Shown one piece after another: positions 17,692 through 26,597 of a DNA stretch of 64,000 bases. The notes under the pieces are model-generated. The model was not told where the DNA came from, did no database searches, and saw only the letters and a list, made by a program, of their open reading frames with translations. A program made the translations under genes and the position numbers. Source of the stretch: Gulosibacter sp. 10 (GTDB lineage: Bacteria > Actinomycetota > Actinomycetes > Actinomycetales > Microbacteriaceae); assembly GCF_900163695.1 (NCBI RefSeq), contig NZ_FUIC01000024.1:62001-126000 (forward strand), in the 5' to 3' direction. The first letter of the stretch is position 1. Each line of letters starts with the position of its first letter.

Positions 17692-17905
17692 CAAGGCTGG
17701 TGGCTGCGCGCGGTCAGTGGGTGGGGGCTGGGGTGGTTAGTCGTTATGTGCAACTGCTCTCCACCGTTGACCTGAGCGGTGGTACTTGAGTGCTGGCGTC
17801 ACCAGAATGTGGATTCGAGGGGCATCGTTCACATGGGGCAGTGTGTTCCCGTGTAGGGAAGCCCCATTCGCTCGCCTCCGAGGTGGTCAGAACCTCAAGC
17901 CGCCA
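17692..17905. other. Intergenic stretch between tracrRNA promoter and glycerate kinase
   Basis: No gene, strong hairpin or repeat that I can support. Open frames crossing it have no homology that I recognise and overlap the kinase on the opposite strand. It marks the edge of the cas locus. Confidence 0.5.
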
Positions 17906-19018
17906 TCAAAACGCCGATGCAGCCGCTCGCGCCCCGGCCGTTTCCGCCCATAGCTCCGTCTCACGCATCGCCGATTCGGCGCTTCCCGCCAGCTCGGAGA
18001 GCGACCACGTCGCGGCTACTCCGCGCACGCGGTCGTTGGCGACCTCATCCGCGACGCGACCTGCAAGGACGACCGTGGGCGTTGAAGCGGCGATCGCGGC
18101 CTCGATCACCTCGGAAGGCACCTTCCCCGCGAGCGACTGCGTATCGAAGGATCCTTCTCCGGTGATCGCGAGGTCGGCCGAGGCGATTGTCTCGTGGAGG
18201 CGGATCGCCTCGGCGATCGTCGCCGCCCCCGGCGAGATGGTTGCACCGATCGCGAGCAAACCGTAGGCGGTGCCTCCCGCGGCGCCGGCGCCGGGCGCAT
18301 CCGGCTCGAGTCCCACCAGCTCGGCGAACCGTGCAAGGCCGGACTCGAATTCCACGATGTCCTCGGATGCGGCGCCCTTCTGCGGCCCGAATACCGCGGC
18401 GGCCCCACGCTTGCCGAGCAGCGGGTTGGTCACGTCGGTGAGCGCCACGATGCCGCGGGGTGGCAGCATGGCGATACCGGAGAGATCGACGGAGGCCAAG
18501 TCGTGCAGGCCGACGTTCCCCGGCCCGATGTCCCGTCCCGAGGCGTCCAGGAGCTTCGCACCGAGCGCCTGCAGCATCCCGGCCCCGGCATCGGTGGACG
18601 CACTGCTGCCGAGGGCCACGAGCACGTTCTGTGCCCCACGGGACGTCGCGAATCGGATCGCCTCGCCGAGCCCGAACGTGCTCGCGGTGCACGCCGAAAA
18701 CCGGGACACTGCTTCCAACCGGGTGATCCCGCTCGTCTCCGCGAGCTCGACGATCCAGGTGCCGTCCGAGAGCTTCAGCAGTGCGGCATCCACCGGGACG
18801 CCGAGGGGACCGCGCACCCGAAGCATCATACGAGCCGCGCCGGGGTCAGACGTCTCGAGAGCGTCGATCGTCCCCTCGCCGCCATCCGCCATCGGCAGCA
18901 GCACGGTCGAGTCCTCTGGGCGCACCCGGCGCCATCCGCGCTCGATGGCACGAGCGACCTCGGGCGCGGTGGCGGTGCCTTTAAAGCTGTCCGGGGCGAT
19001 GACGATGCGACGCTGCAT
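17906..19018 (-). CDS. glxK: Glycerate kinase
   Basis: 370 residues, full length for the GlxK/GarK family. It starts RIVIAPDSFKGTATAPEVARAI and contains LPMADGGEGTIDAL, ALGSSASTDAGAGMLQALGA, the Gly-rich loop PGAGAAGGTAYGLLA and TGEGSFDTQSLAGKVP. All are family hallmarks. It phosphorylates glycerate with ATP in the cytosol, feeding lower glycolysis. It is transcribed divergently from the LacI regulator. The palindrome at 19048-19061 sits in the shared promoter region, so it is probably part of that regulon. Confidence 0.93.
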   Translation of the reverse strand: MQRRIVIAPDSFKGTATAPEVARAIERGWRRVRPEDSTVLLPMADGGEGTIDALETSDPGAARMMLRVRGPLGVPVDAALLKLSDGTWIVELAETSGITRLEAVSRFSACTASTFGLGEAIRFATSRGAQNVLVALGSSASTDAGAGMLQALGAKLLDASGRDIGPGNVGLHDLASVDLSGIAMLPPRGIVALTDVTNPLLGKRGAAAVFGPQKGAASEDIVEFESGLARFAELVGLEPDAPGAGAAGGTAYGLLAIGATISPGAATIAEAIRLHETIASADLAITGEGSFDTQSLAGKVPSEVIEAAIAASTPTVVLAGRVADEVANDRVRGVAATWSLSELAGSAESAMRETELWAETAGARAAASAF

Positions 19019-19047
19019 ATCACCAACATAGCGATTTTCGGCGTTGC

Positions 19048-19061
19048 GGAAAGCACTTACC
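19048..19061. promoter_or_regulatory. LacI-type operator A (glxK / lacI intergenic)
   Basis: GGAAAGCACTTACC is a near-perfect palindrome of the LacI/CcpA class, 30 bp before glxK and 70 bp before the LacI gene. It matches operator B read on the other strand except for one base. Confidence 0.75.
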
Positions 19062-19130
19062 CGGAATGGGCGCCGATATGCTCAAATAGATTCGCAACGG
19101 CGCGCGGACAAAGACGGGAAGGGTCGGGGC

Positions 19131-20177
19131 ATGGGTAGGAAGAGCCAGCCGGTCACGCTCGGCGAAGTGGCCAAGGCCGCGGGGGTCTCGATCGCGACCG
19201 CATCGCGGGCCATCAACGGGAGCAGCCGCAGAGTCAGCGAAGACATCGAGAAGCGCGTCCGCGAGACCGCCGATCGTCTCGGATACCTGCCGAATCTCTC
19301 GGCCCAGGCGGTCGCCAAGGGGGCCTCCTCGACGATTGCGGTGGTCGTCAGCGACATCGCCGATCCCTATTTCAGCGCGATCACTGCGGGCATCATGCGC
19401 GGCGCCCGCGAGGCCGGCCTCGTTGTCACGGTCGCCGCCGCGGAGCACACGCCCCAGAACGAGCTCGACATCGTCCGCACCTTCCGCGGGCAGCGGCCGC
19501 GGGCCATCATCCTCAGCGGTTCCCGCACCCTCGGAGATCCCAATCAGGTGCTGCTCGACCAGCAGCTCGAGGCCTATGCCGCCACGGGCGGTCGCGTCGT
19601 GATGATCTCGCAATCGCCTTCGCCGTTCGATGTCGTCGAGCTCGCGAACCGTGAAGGGGCCCGGGAGCTCGCGCGCACGCTCGTTCAGCGCGGAGGGGAA
19701 CGATTCGGCGTGATCGCGGGGCCTCGCAAGCTCGCCACGAATCACGATCGCATCGAAGGATTCCGCGAAGGGCTCTCGGACAGCGGCATGGCCCTATTCG
19801 AGGATGCGACGGTCGAGGTGCCGTTCAACCGCGATGGCGGATACGAGGGCATGCGGACACTGCTCTCGAGGGTTCCGGAGGTGGATACGGTTTTCGCGAC
19901 GAGCGACGTCATGGCTATCGGTGCGATGACGGCGATGCGGGACCTCGGGAAATCTCCGGGAAAAGATGTGTCGATCGCAGGATTCGACGACATCGAGACG
20001 GTGCGCGACGTGACTCCGAGGCTGACCACGGTCGTCGTGCCGCTCGCTGATATGGGCTATCGCGCGATGCGGCTCGCGATTGAGGAGCCATCGGAGCAGA
20101 AGCCTGTCGTTCTGCGGGTTAACACCTCCGTCGTCGTGCGCGAGAGCACGCCGGTACGGACCGCTGCCCGCGCCTGA
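19131..20177 (+). CDS. LacI family transcriptional regulator
   Basis: 348 residues. The DNA-binding domain VTLGEVAKAAGVSIATASRAING (about 8-30), with its hinge NLSAQAVAKG, is followed by a periplasmic-binding-protein-like domain (about 65-340) with VVVSDIADPYFS, SDVMAIGAMTAMRDLG and SIAGFDDIE. The ATG at 19131 is preceded by GGGAAGGG. It should be a sugar-responsive repressor. Three related palindromes, at its own promoter, before the Gfo/Idh operon and before the ABC transporter operon, define its likely regulon. Confidence 0.93.
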   Translation: MGRKSQPVTLGEVAKAAGVSIATASRAINGSSRRVSEDIEKRVRETADRLGYLPNLSAQAVAKGASSTIAVVVSDIADPYFSAITAGIMRGAREAGLVVTVAAAEHTPQNELDIVRTFRGQRPRAIILSGSRTLGDPNQVLLDQQLEAYAATGGRVVMISQSPSPFDVVELANREGARELARTLVQRGGERFGVIAGPRKLATNHDRIEGFREGLSDSGMALFEDATVEVPFNRDGGYEGMRTLLSRVPEVDTVFATSDVMAIGAMTAMRDLGKSPGKDVSIAGFDDIETVRDVTPRLTTVVVPLADMGYRAMRLAIEEPSEQKPVVLRVNTSVVVRESTPVRTAARA

Positions 20178-20239
20178 GGGGTGAATCCGGCGCCTTCGAG
20201 GCCTGCTTCGAAGGCGCTTCTTCGTGCACGCTTGTGCTT

Positions 20240-20253
20240 GGTAAGCGCTTTCC
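20240..20253. promoter_or_regulatory. LacI-type operator B (Gfo/Idh operon)
   Basis: GGTAAGCGCTTTCC, 48 bp before the Gfo/Idh start. It is a palindrome with the central AAGCGCTT typical of LacI-family operators and the same word as operator A (other strand) and operator C. Confidence 0.8.
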
Positions 20254-20300
20254 ATAGGATGAGGATATCTCAACGACGAGATCCCGACGAGAGGATGGAC

Positions 20301-21455
20301 ATGACCAACGACGTGCTCGGCATCATCGTGAACGGTGCCACTGGGCGGATGGGATACCGCCAACACCTGGTTCGCTCGCTACTCGCGCTTCGCGACGAAG
20401 GCGGGGTGCCGCTCTCCGACGGCACCCGGCGACCGATCGAGCTCTACCTCGTCGCCCGCAATGAGGAGAAGCTCCGCGCGCTCGCGGAGCAGCACAGAGT
20501 GGAGAAGTACACGACGGATCTCGACGAGGCGCTCGCGACCCCCGGTTTCCCCGTGTACTTCGACGCCCTCGTCACGAAGCTGCGCGTGCCGGCCATTCGC
20601 AAGGCCATCGCTGCGGGCAAATCGGTCTACACCGAGAAGCCCACCGCGGAGAGCTACGAGGAGGCGCTCGCCCTCGCCGATGAGGCGGAGGCGGCTGGGG
20701 TCAAGAACGGGGTGGTTCACGACAAGCTCTACCTGCCCGGCCTGCTCAAGCTGAAGCGCCTCATCGACAGCGGCTTCTTCGGCGAGATCCTTTCGGTCCG
20801 AGGCGAGTTCGGCTACTGGGTCTTCGAGGGCGGCTGGCAGCCCGCTCAGCGCCCCAGCTGGAACTACCGCTCGGAGGACGGCGGAGGCATCGTCGTCGAC
20901 ATGTTCCCGCACTGGAATTACGTGATCGAGAACCTCTTCGGCAAGATCGAATCCGTCTACGCCGAAACCCGCACGCACATCCCCGAGCGGGTCGACGAGC
21001 GGGGGGAGCGATACGCCGCAACGGCAGATGACGCTGCCTACGCTGTATTCGACCTCGAAGACGGCCCGATCGTGCAGTTCAACTCCAGCTGGACGGTGCG
21101 GGTGAACCGCGACGAGCTCGTGGAGCTCCACGTCGACGGCACGCGCGGCAGCGCGGTCGTCGGGCTGTTCGGCGCGAAGATCCAGCCGCGCGACGCCACG
21201 CCGAAGCCCACCTGGAACCCCGATCTCCCCGACACGCACGACTACTCCGGGGACTGGATCGAGGTGCCGCAGAACGAGCCTGCCGAGAACGGCTTCAAGC
21301 TGCAGTGGATCGAGTTCCTGCGCTATGTGCTCGACGACGGCCGGCACGACTACGACTTCCGCTCCGGGGCGGCCGGCATGCTGCTCGCTGAGGCCGCCCT
21401 GGCCTCGGACGCGCAGGGCCGTCGGATCGTGCTCGCGGAACAGGCGGGTGCGTGA
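20301..21455 (+). CDS. Gfo/Idh/MocA family oxidoreductase
   Basis: 384 residues from the ATG at 20301, preceded by GAGAGGA. The N-terminal NAD(P)-binding domain starts GIIVNGATGRMGYRQH. The EKPTAESYEEAL motif (EKP at about residue 113) is the dinucleotide/substrate signature. A C-terminal beta-sheet domain follows (SVRGEFGYWVFEGGWQPAQRPSWNYR read in parts, and PHWNYVIENLFG). Such enzymes oxidise or reduce a hydroxyl or keto group on a sugar ring. First gene of a three-gene operon behind operator B; its stop overlaps the start of the DUF993 gene. Confidence 0.87.
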   Translation: MTNDVLGIIVNGATGRMGYRQHLVRSLLALRDEGGVPLSDGTRRPIELYLVARNEEKLRALAEQHRVEKYTTDLDEALATPGFPVYFDALVTKLRVPAIRKAIAAGKSVYTEKPTAESYEEALALADEAEAAGVKNGVVHDKLYLPGLLKLKRLIDSGFFGEILSVRGEFGYWVFEGGWQPAQRPSWNYRSEDGGGIVVDMFPHWNYVIENLFGKIESVYAETRTHIPERVDERGERYAATADDAAYAVFDLEDGPIVQFNSSWTVRVNRDELVELHVDGTRGSAVVGLFGAKIQPRDATPKPTWNPDLPDTHDYSGDWIEVPQNEPAENGFKLQWIEFLRYVLDDGRHDYDFRSGAAGMLLAEAALASDAQGRRIVLAEQAGA

Positions 21456-22672
21456 TGACTCAGACCCTCGACCTTGCGTCGCGGGCCGAGCTCGGCTCCG
21501 CCCTGCGGCTGATCGGCGCCGACGGCTCCCTCGGCGCCGCCGAGCTGCTCGCGGCCCCCGGCTTCGAGCGGCCCTCCGGCCCCCTGGCCTCGAGGGAGCT
21601 CTTCGCGGCAGCGCACGTCATCCCCAAGACTACGAGCGAGACCGTCCCGGGAGCGCCGGCCGACATCGACTGGGAGGCCACGCTGGACTATCGGCGGCAG
21701 CTGTGGTCGTGGGGCCTCGGGGTCGCCGACGCGATGGACACGGCACAGCGCAACATGGGCCTCGATGCCGCGGCTACCCGCGAGCTGATCACCCGCACGG
21801 CCGAGGCCGCGCGCAAGGAGGGCGGTCGCGTCGCCGTAGGCGTGAACACCGACGGTCGTGATGAAGAGCACTTGAGCCTTGACGAGATCGAGGCCGCCTA
21901 TCTCGAACAGCTCGAGTTCGCCGAGGACCGGGGCGTCATCCCGGTCATCATGTCGAGCCGGCACCTCGCCAGGGCGGCGCGGTCGCCCCGGGACTACGTC
22001 CGTGTCTACGATCGCGTGCTCCGCGAGGTATCGGGCAAGGCGGTCATCCACTGGCTCGGCACCGCGTTCGATCCTGTGCTCGAGGGCTACTTCGGCGACT
22101 CCCGCTGGGAGGCGGCCGCAGACGTGCTCCTCGGCATCGTCGAGCGGCATGAGGACCGGATCGCGGGCATCAAGATGAGCTTGCTCGATGCCGAGGCCGA
22201 ACGCCTGGTGCGTTCGCGACTGCCTCAGGGCGTCGCGATGTACACGGGTGACGACTTCAACTACGTCGAGCTCATCGGTGCCGACGAGACGGGCGCGTAT
22301 TCGGACGCCCTGCTGGGGGCGTTCAGCGTGCTCGCCCCCAACGCCTCGGCTGCTGTGCAGGCCCTCGACCGCGGCGACGCCGCCGAGTTCGAGCGCATCC
22401 TTGCGCCGACACAGGAGCTCTCGCGTCAGGTGTTCGCGGCGCCCACCTTCTACTACAAGACGGGTGTCGCCTTCCTTAGCTGGCTCAACGGGCACCAGGA
22501 CGCCTTCCGCATGGTCGGAGGCCTCCACTCGGCCCGCAGCCTGCCGCACCTGTCGCGGATCGTCGAACTCGCGAACTCATCGGGCGCGCTCGAGCAGCCG
22601 GAACTCGCCCTCGAGCGATGGCACGGGATGCTCCGCCTCGACGGACTGCTCGACGGGGAGGTGCGGTCATGA
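21455..22672 (+). CDS. DUF993 family protein (dihydrodipicolinate synthase-like fold)
   Basis: 405 residues. The ATG at 21455 overlaps the previous stop; a GTG at 21452 is equally possible. Family features include YRRQLWSWGLGVADAMDTAQR, VAVGVNTD, FAEDRGVIPVIMSSRHLAR, HWLGTAFDP, AGIKMSLLDA (a Lys at the usual Schiff-base position of the fold) and MYTGDDFNYVELI. The family resembles DHDPS/NAL aldolases, but I know no defined reaction for it. An aldol cleavage or dehydration of the Gfo/Idh product is a reasonable guess. Confidence 0.8.
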   Translation: MTQTLDLASRAELGSALRLIGADGSLGAAELLAAPGFERPSGPLASRELFAAAHVIPKTTSETVPGAPADIDWEATLDYRRQLWSWGLGVADAMDTAQRNMGLDAAATRELITRTAEAARKEGGRVAVGVNTDGRDEEHLSLDEIEAAYLEQLEFAEDRGVIPVIMSSRHLARAARSPRDYVRVYDRVLREVSGKAVIHWLGTAFDPVLEGYFGDSRWEAAADVLLGIVERHEDRIAGIKMSLLDAEAERLVRSRLPQGVAMYTGDDFNYVELIGADETGAYSDALLGAFSVLAPNASAAVQALDRGDAAEFERILAPTQELSRQVFAAPTFYYKTGVAFLSWLNGHQDAFRMVGGLHSARSLPHLSRIVELANSSGALEQPELALERWHGMLRLDGLLDGEVRS

Positions 22673-23526
22673 CGCTCCCCCATGCGCGGTTCTCGCTGAA
22701 TCAGGCGACCATCAAGCACGCTTCGCTCGGTGAGGCGATCGGGCTCTGCGTCGAGCAGGGGGTCGCGAGCATCGGTCTGTGGCGAGAGCCGGTCGCCGAG
22801 GCCGGCCTAGGGCGATCGGTCCGGCTGCTGCGCGACTCCGGCCTGCGGTTCTCGAGCATGTGCCGCGGTGGCTTCCTCACCGATCCGAAGGATCGCTCCG
22901 CCGCCCTCGACGAGAACCGTCGCGCGATCGAGGAGACCGCCGCGCTCGCGGCGGCGGGAGCCCGCGGCAGCGCCGCGGTGCTCGTGATGGTCGCGGGAGG
23001 GATCCCCGAGGGCAGCACGATAGCGGAGGCCAGAGCGAGGCTCGAGGAAGGCGTCGCCGAGCTCGCCCCGGAGGCGGAGGCGGCCGGCGTGACGCTCGCG
23101 CTCGAGCCCCTGCACCCGATGTACGCATCCGATCGGGCCGTGCTCTCGACGCTCGGCCAGGCGCTCGACATCGCGGAGCGGGTCGGGAGCCCCGCCGTCG
23201 GTGCGGTGGTCGATGCCTTCCACGTCTGGTGGGATCCCGACGTGGCGGCGCAGGTCCGTCGCGCGGGTGCCGCGGGGCGGATCGCCTCGTATCAGGCGTG
23301 CGACTGGAGGACGCCGCTGCCGGCGGACGTGCTGCTGAGCCGTCACCTCCCCGGCGGGGGAGTGATCGACTTCGCCGCCCTCACCGCGCTCGTGAACGAG
23401 AGCGGCTACACCGGCGACGTCGAGGTCGAGGTGTTCAACGCCGAGCTGTGGGCGCAGCCGTACGGCGAAGCGCTCCGGGAGACCTGGCAGACCTTCAACG
23501 CACACGTGGGGGTCCACCTCTCCTGA
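22669..23526 (+). CDS. Sugar phosphate isomerase/epimerase family TIM barrel
   Basis: 285 residues with an ATGA overlap to the DUF993 gene. An AP_endonuc_2/xylose isomerase-like barrel: metal ligands appear as Glu in TLALEPLHP, Asp/His in VVDAFHVWWDPD, and Glu in VEVEVFNAELW near the C-terminus. Such enzymes isomerise or epimerise keto sugars, or cleave 3-keto-glycosides. It closes the three-gene operon and is followed by a strong terminator. Confidence 0.85.
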   Translation: MTLPHARFSLNQATIKHASLGEAIGLCVEQGVASIGLWREPVAEAGLGRSVRLLRDSGLRFSSMCRGGFLTDPKDRSAALDENRRAIEETAALAAAGARGSAAVLVMVAGGIPEGSTIAEARARLEEGVAELAPEAEAAGVTLALEPLHPMYASDRAVLSTLGQALDIAERVGSPAVGAVVDAFHVWWDPDVAAQVRRAGAAGRIASYQACDWRTPLPADVLLSRHLPGGGVIDFAALTALVNESGYTGDVEVEVFNAELWAQPYGEALRETWQTFNAHVGVHLS

Positions 23527-23540
23527 GCGCTGGCGAACAC

Positions 23541-23570
23541 GAATGCCCGCCCCGAAGGGGGCGGGCATTC
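23541..23570 (+). terminator. Terminator after the Gfo/Idh operon
   Basis: Perfect 13-bp stem GAATGCCCGCCCC / GGGGCGGGCATTC with loop GAAG, 14 bases after the stop at 23526. Confidence 0.8.
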
Positions 23571-23737
23571 CCGTTGCTCCGACGGATGTCGGGCGTAGCG
23601 GAGCGCGGCGGAATGCGCAGCTCGCCGGGATACGGGCGCGGTGCGGAGCGCTCCCTGGACGAGCGGCAAGATGCGGCCCGATCCGGCTCTGCCCCCAGAC
23701 ATGCCGCTGAGCAGGCACGGTCTCCGCACGCACGATT

Positions 23738-23772
23738 CGGCCCCGACCCCTCTCGAAGAGGAACCGGGGCCG
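23738..23772 (-). terminator. Terminator after the ABC transporter operon
   Basis: Arms CGGCCCCG and CGGGGCCG enclose a second stem CCTCT / AGAGG with loop CGA. It lies 13 bp beyond the ATPase stop on the minus strand and ends the convergent operon. Confidence 0.6.
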
Positions 23773-23785
23773 AGCGGGAGGGGTT

Positions 23786-24613
23786 TCAGTCTCCGCCCAT
23801 GGGGCTGCCCAGCAGTTCGCGGACCCGTCCGGCGACCGCGTGGAAGCGCTGGTCTTCGAGCGTGGGCTCGTACTCGCGCTCGTGGGGCAGATCGATGTCG
23901 AACTCCTCAATGATGCGGCCCGGTCGGGGACCCATCACGACCACACGGCTCGCGAGGTAGACGGCCTCGGGCACCGAATGGGTGACGAGCAGAATGGTCT
24001 TGTTCGTCTGTGCCCAGACGCGCTGCAGCTCGACGTTCAGATGTTCGCGCGTGAGCGCGTCCAGCGCGCCGAACGGCTCGTCCATCAGCAGCACATCAGG
24101 ATCATGGAGCAGCGCGCGGCACAGAGAGACGCGCTGCTGCATGCCGCCGGACAGCTCGTGGGGGAGCGCCTTCGCGAAGTCGGTGAGGCTCGTCAGCTCG
24201 AGAAGCTCGTCGCAGCGCGCGTTCGCGGCCCGTTTGTCGATGCCGCGCATCTCCGCCTGCAGCATGATGTTCCTGCGCACGTCCCGCCACGGCAGCAGTG
24301 CGGGGCGCTGGAAGACGAAGCCCACGTCCTTCCGCGGCGCGGTCACTTCCGAGCCACGGAGCTCGATGCGCCCCGAGGTGGGGAGGGTCAGGCCCGCGAC
24401 GGCTCGGAGCAGCGTGGATTTGCCGCATCCGGATGGACCGACGATCGAGATGAACTCGCCGCGCTGCACCGTCAGATCGACGTGCTCGAGAGCCTGGACG
24501 CTTCTGCGCTTGGTCTCGAATCGGATGCCGACGTCGGCGACGTCGAGGAGCGTGTCACTGCGGTCTGGTGCCATGGTGCCTTCAGCCTTGCGTTCGTCGG
24601 TGATGAGGGTCAT
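23786..24613 (-). CDS. ABC transporter ATP-binding protein, nitrate/sulfonate/NMT1 type
   Basis: 275 residues. Walker A GPSGCGKST, Q-loop FQRPALLPW, signature LSGGMQQRVS, Walker B VLLMDEPFGALD and the His switch VTHSVPEA are all intact. PW after the Q-loop is typical of the SsuB/TauB/ThiZ group. The ATG at 24613 overlaps the stop of the binding-protein gene; a second ATG lies 14 codons in. It powers the importer made with the permease and lipoprotein upstream. Confidence 0.92.
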   Translation of the reverse strand: MTLITDERKAEGTMAPDRSDTLLDVADVGIRFETKRRSVQALEHVDLTVQRGEFISIVGPSGCGKSTLLRAVAGLTLPTSGRIELRGSEVTAPRKDVGFVFQRPALLPWRDVRRNIMLQAEMRGIDKRAANARCDELLELTSLTDFAKALPHELSGGMQQRVSLCRALLHDPDVLLMDEPFGALDALTREHLNVELQRVWAQTNKTILLVTHSVPEAVYLASRVVVMGPRPGRIIEEFDIDLPHEREYEPTLEDQRFHAVAGRVRELLGSPMGGD

Positions 24614-25644
24614 TCAGCGCTCCCGGACGGAGCGAAGCTCGAGTCGAAGTAGTCCTTCGCGGGCTTCGCCTCCTCGATGAGCCCGGCCTCCGCGAGCACG
24701 TCGATGGTGGCGTCCCAGTCCTCGGTGGAATTCGCGCCCGGCACGACGGCACCGCTCGTGGGCGATTCGAGGAGGGGAATGGTGCCGTTCCACTGCTCGA
24801 GCAGCACTTCGGCTTCGGGCATCTGGGGGTCCTTGCCGTCCATGGCGGCCACGGCGTCTTCCGGATTCTCCACTGCGGCGGCGAATGCTTCGGAGGTAGC
24901 CGCAACCATGCTCGACACGAGCTCCGGGTCGTCGGAGATCATTGAGTTGCTCGCGATGAGCCCGTTGCTGAAGAAATTGAGCCCGACATCGGAGTAGCGG
25001 AGATAGGTCACATCGCGGCCGCTCTCGGCGGCGATGGTCGGACCCTGATCGTGGGCGAATCCGATCAGCCCGTCCACTTGGCCGTTCATCATCGCGGACA
25101 TCTTGCCTGCGGCATCGAGGTTCTGTTGCGTGACGTCACCCTCCTCCAGGCCGGCGGCCTCGAGGTAGAGCGGGAACGTGGTGGTCGGGGCGTCACCCGC
25201 GGTCGTCGCGATCGTCGCGCCGACGAGATCCTCGGGCTCCGTGATCCCGGAATCGGTGAAGACCTGGACGGCGGAGGGTGTGGTCTGCAGGAACACGCCG
25301 ACGCTGTGGATCTGCACGCCCTTGTCGATGTTGGAGAGGACCGCGGGGGTGTCGGCCCAGCCGAAGTCGACCTGGCCCTGGCCGGTGGCCTGCGCCGTCT
25401 TCGTCGAGCCCTGCCCTGCCTGGATGGTGAGGTTGATGCCGTGCTCCTCGAAGATGCCCTGCTCCACGCCGTAGTAGAAGGGGGCGTGCTCGCCATAGGG
25501 ATACCAGTTGAGCATGAGGGTGACGTCGGTGAGCTCGCCGTCGCCGCTGCCGCCGCCGGCGTCGCCGCCCGCGCATCCGGACAGGAGCAGACCTGCGCTT
25601 GCTACGGCGGCAACGAGGGCGTTGCGTGTTGTCTTCGTTGACAT
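24610..25644 (-). CDS. ABC transporter substrate-binding lipoprotein, NMT1/THI5-like
   Basis: 344 residues. The signal peptide has lipobox LLLSGC, and the mature part is a type II periplasmic-binding fold. VTLMLNWYPYGEHAPFYYG, the VEQGIFEEHGI stretch and GQVDFGWADTPAVLS are the hallmarks of the NMT1/THI5 family, which binds thiamine pyrimidines, riboflavin, sulfonates and other small ligands. Linked by operator C to the LacI regulon, its ligand is probably the substrate of the Gfo/Idh-DUF993 pathway. That is inferred, not seen. Confidence 0.88.
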   Translation of the reverse strand: MSTKTTRNALVAAVASAGLLLSGCAGGDAGGGSGDGELTDVTLMLNWYPYGEHAPFYYGVEQGIFEEHGINLTIQAGQGSTKTAQATGQGQVDFGWADTPAVLSNIDKGVQIHSVGVFLQTTPSAVQVFTDSGITEPEDLVGATIATTAGDAPTTTFPLYLEAAGLEEGDVTQQNLDAAGKMSAMMNGQVDGLIGFAHDQGPTIAAESGRDVTYLRYSDVGLNFFSNGLIASNSMISDDPELVSSMVAATSEAFAAAVENPEDAVAAMDGKDPQMPEAEVLLEQWNGTIPLLESPTSGAVVPGANSTEDWDATIDVLAEAGLIEEAKPAKDYFDSSFAPSGSAE

Positions 25645-25694
25645 TGGGTGCCTCTCAGGGTTGTTGGGTTGTCGGATGAGGTTGAGGCCGGCCG

Positions 25695-26549
25695 CTACTG
25701 CTCGAGGTTGCGCCGGGATGCGTGCCAAGGCACGAGGAAGTGCTCGGCGATGAGGATGATCGCGAAGAGCAGGATGCCGAGGAGCGACATGATGAAGAGC
25801 GCGGCGAAGAGCATGGCGGTGTCGACGTTGCCGTTGGCCTGCAGGATCACGTAGCCGAGACCTTCGTTCGCGCCCACGAATTCGCCGACCACCGCACCTG
25901 TGACCGCGAGCGTCGCGGCTACCTTCATGCCCGAGAGCAGCTCCGGCAGCGCGGCGGGGAAGCGGACCTTCATGAAGGTCTTGAAGCGGGACGCGCCCAT
26001 CGTGCTCGTCAACTCGAGGATCTCGGGATCGATGGTGCGCAGGCCGCTGATGCCCGCGATCACGATGGGGAAGAACGCCATCAGCACGGCCACGAGGATC
26101 TTCGGCTCGGGGCCGAACCCCATCCATACGATGAATAGCGGCGCGATCGCGATCTTGGGGATAACCTGTGCGAAGAGGATGAGCGGATAGAACGTGCGCT
26201 CGAGGGTGCGCGAATAGACCATCACGATCGCGACGATGATGCCGACGACGACGGAGATGACGAAGCCGAAGACGGTCTCGGCGGTCGTCACCACCGTGTG
26301 CTGCCACAAGTAGGCGGCATTCTCGGTGAACGCCGCGATCGTGTCGGCCGGCGAGGGCAGAATATAGGGGGCCACGAGGTCGGCCTCGGTGACGATCCAC
26401 CAGGCGATGGCCGCGAGCACGAGGAATATGGTCGGGTAGACGTACCCGCTCATGCTCTGCAGCCATGATCCGCGGGCATTGCCCCTCGATTTCGGGGGTC
26501 GCTTCTGCGGGGAATCGATCACGGGCGTTGCGGTGGTCGCACTGGTCAT
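25695..26549 (-). CDS. ABC transporter permease, SsuC/NMT1 type
   Basis: 284 residues with about six membrane helices. The permease coupling motif is visible as EILELTSTMGASRFKTFMKV (EAA loop, about 175-195), and the helices around it are typical of the BPD_transp_1 fold. The N-terminal 35 residues are polar and cytoplasmic. First gene of the operon, 35 bp downstream of operator C. Confidence 0.9.
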   Translation of the reverse strand: MTSATTATPVIDSPQKRPPKSRGNARGSWLQSMSGYVYPTIFLVLAAIAWWIVTEADLVAPYILPSPADTIAAFTENAAYLWQHTVVTTAETVFGFVISVVVGIIVAIVMVYSRTLERTFYPLILFAQVIPKIAIAPLFIVWMGFGPEPKILVAVLMAFFPIVIAGISGLRTIDPEILELTSTMGASRFKTFMKVRFPAALPELLSGMKVAATLAVTGAVVGEFVGANEGLGYVILQANGNVDTAMLFAALFIMSLLGILLFAIILIAEHFLVPWHASRRNLEQ

Positions 26550-26583
26550 GCGGGCTCCTTACATCGTTGTAAGTGGTCAAGCG

Positions 26584-26597
26584 GGTAACCGCTTTCC
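26584..26597. promoter_or_regulatory. LacI-type operator C (ABC transporter operon)
   Basis: GGTAACCGCTTTCC differs from operator B by one base and lies 35 bp before the permease start. This places the transporter under the same LacI regulator as glxK and the Gfo/Idh operon. Confidence 0.75.

Noticed and set aside
17790-18266. Plus-strand frame between the tracrRNA region and glxK
   Set aside because: Most of it is antisense to glycerate kinase, and the unique part shows no motif.
20181-20300. N-terminal extension of the Gfo/Idh protein
   Set aside because: The LacI operator at 20240-20253 lies within it, and a good ribosome binding site precedes the ATG at 20301.
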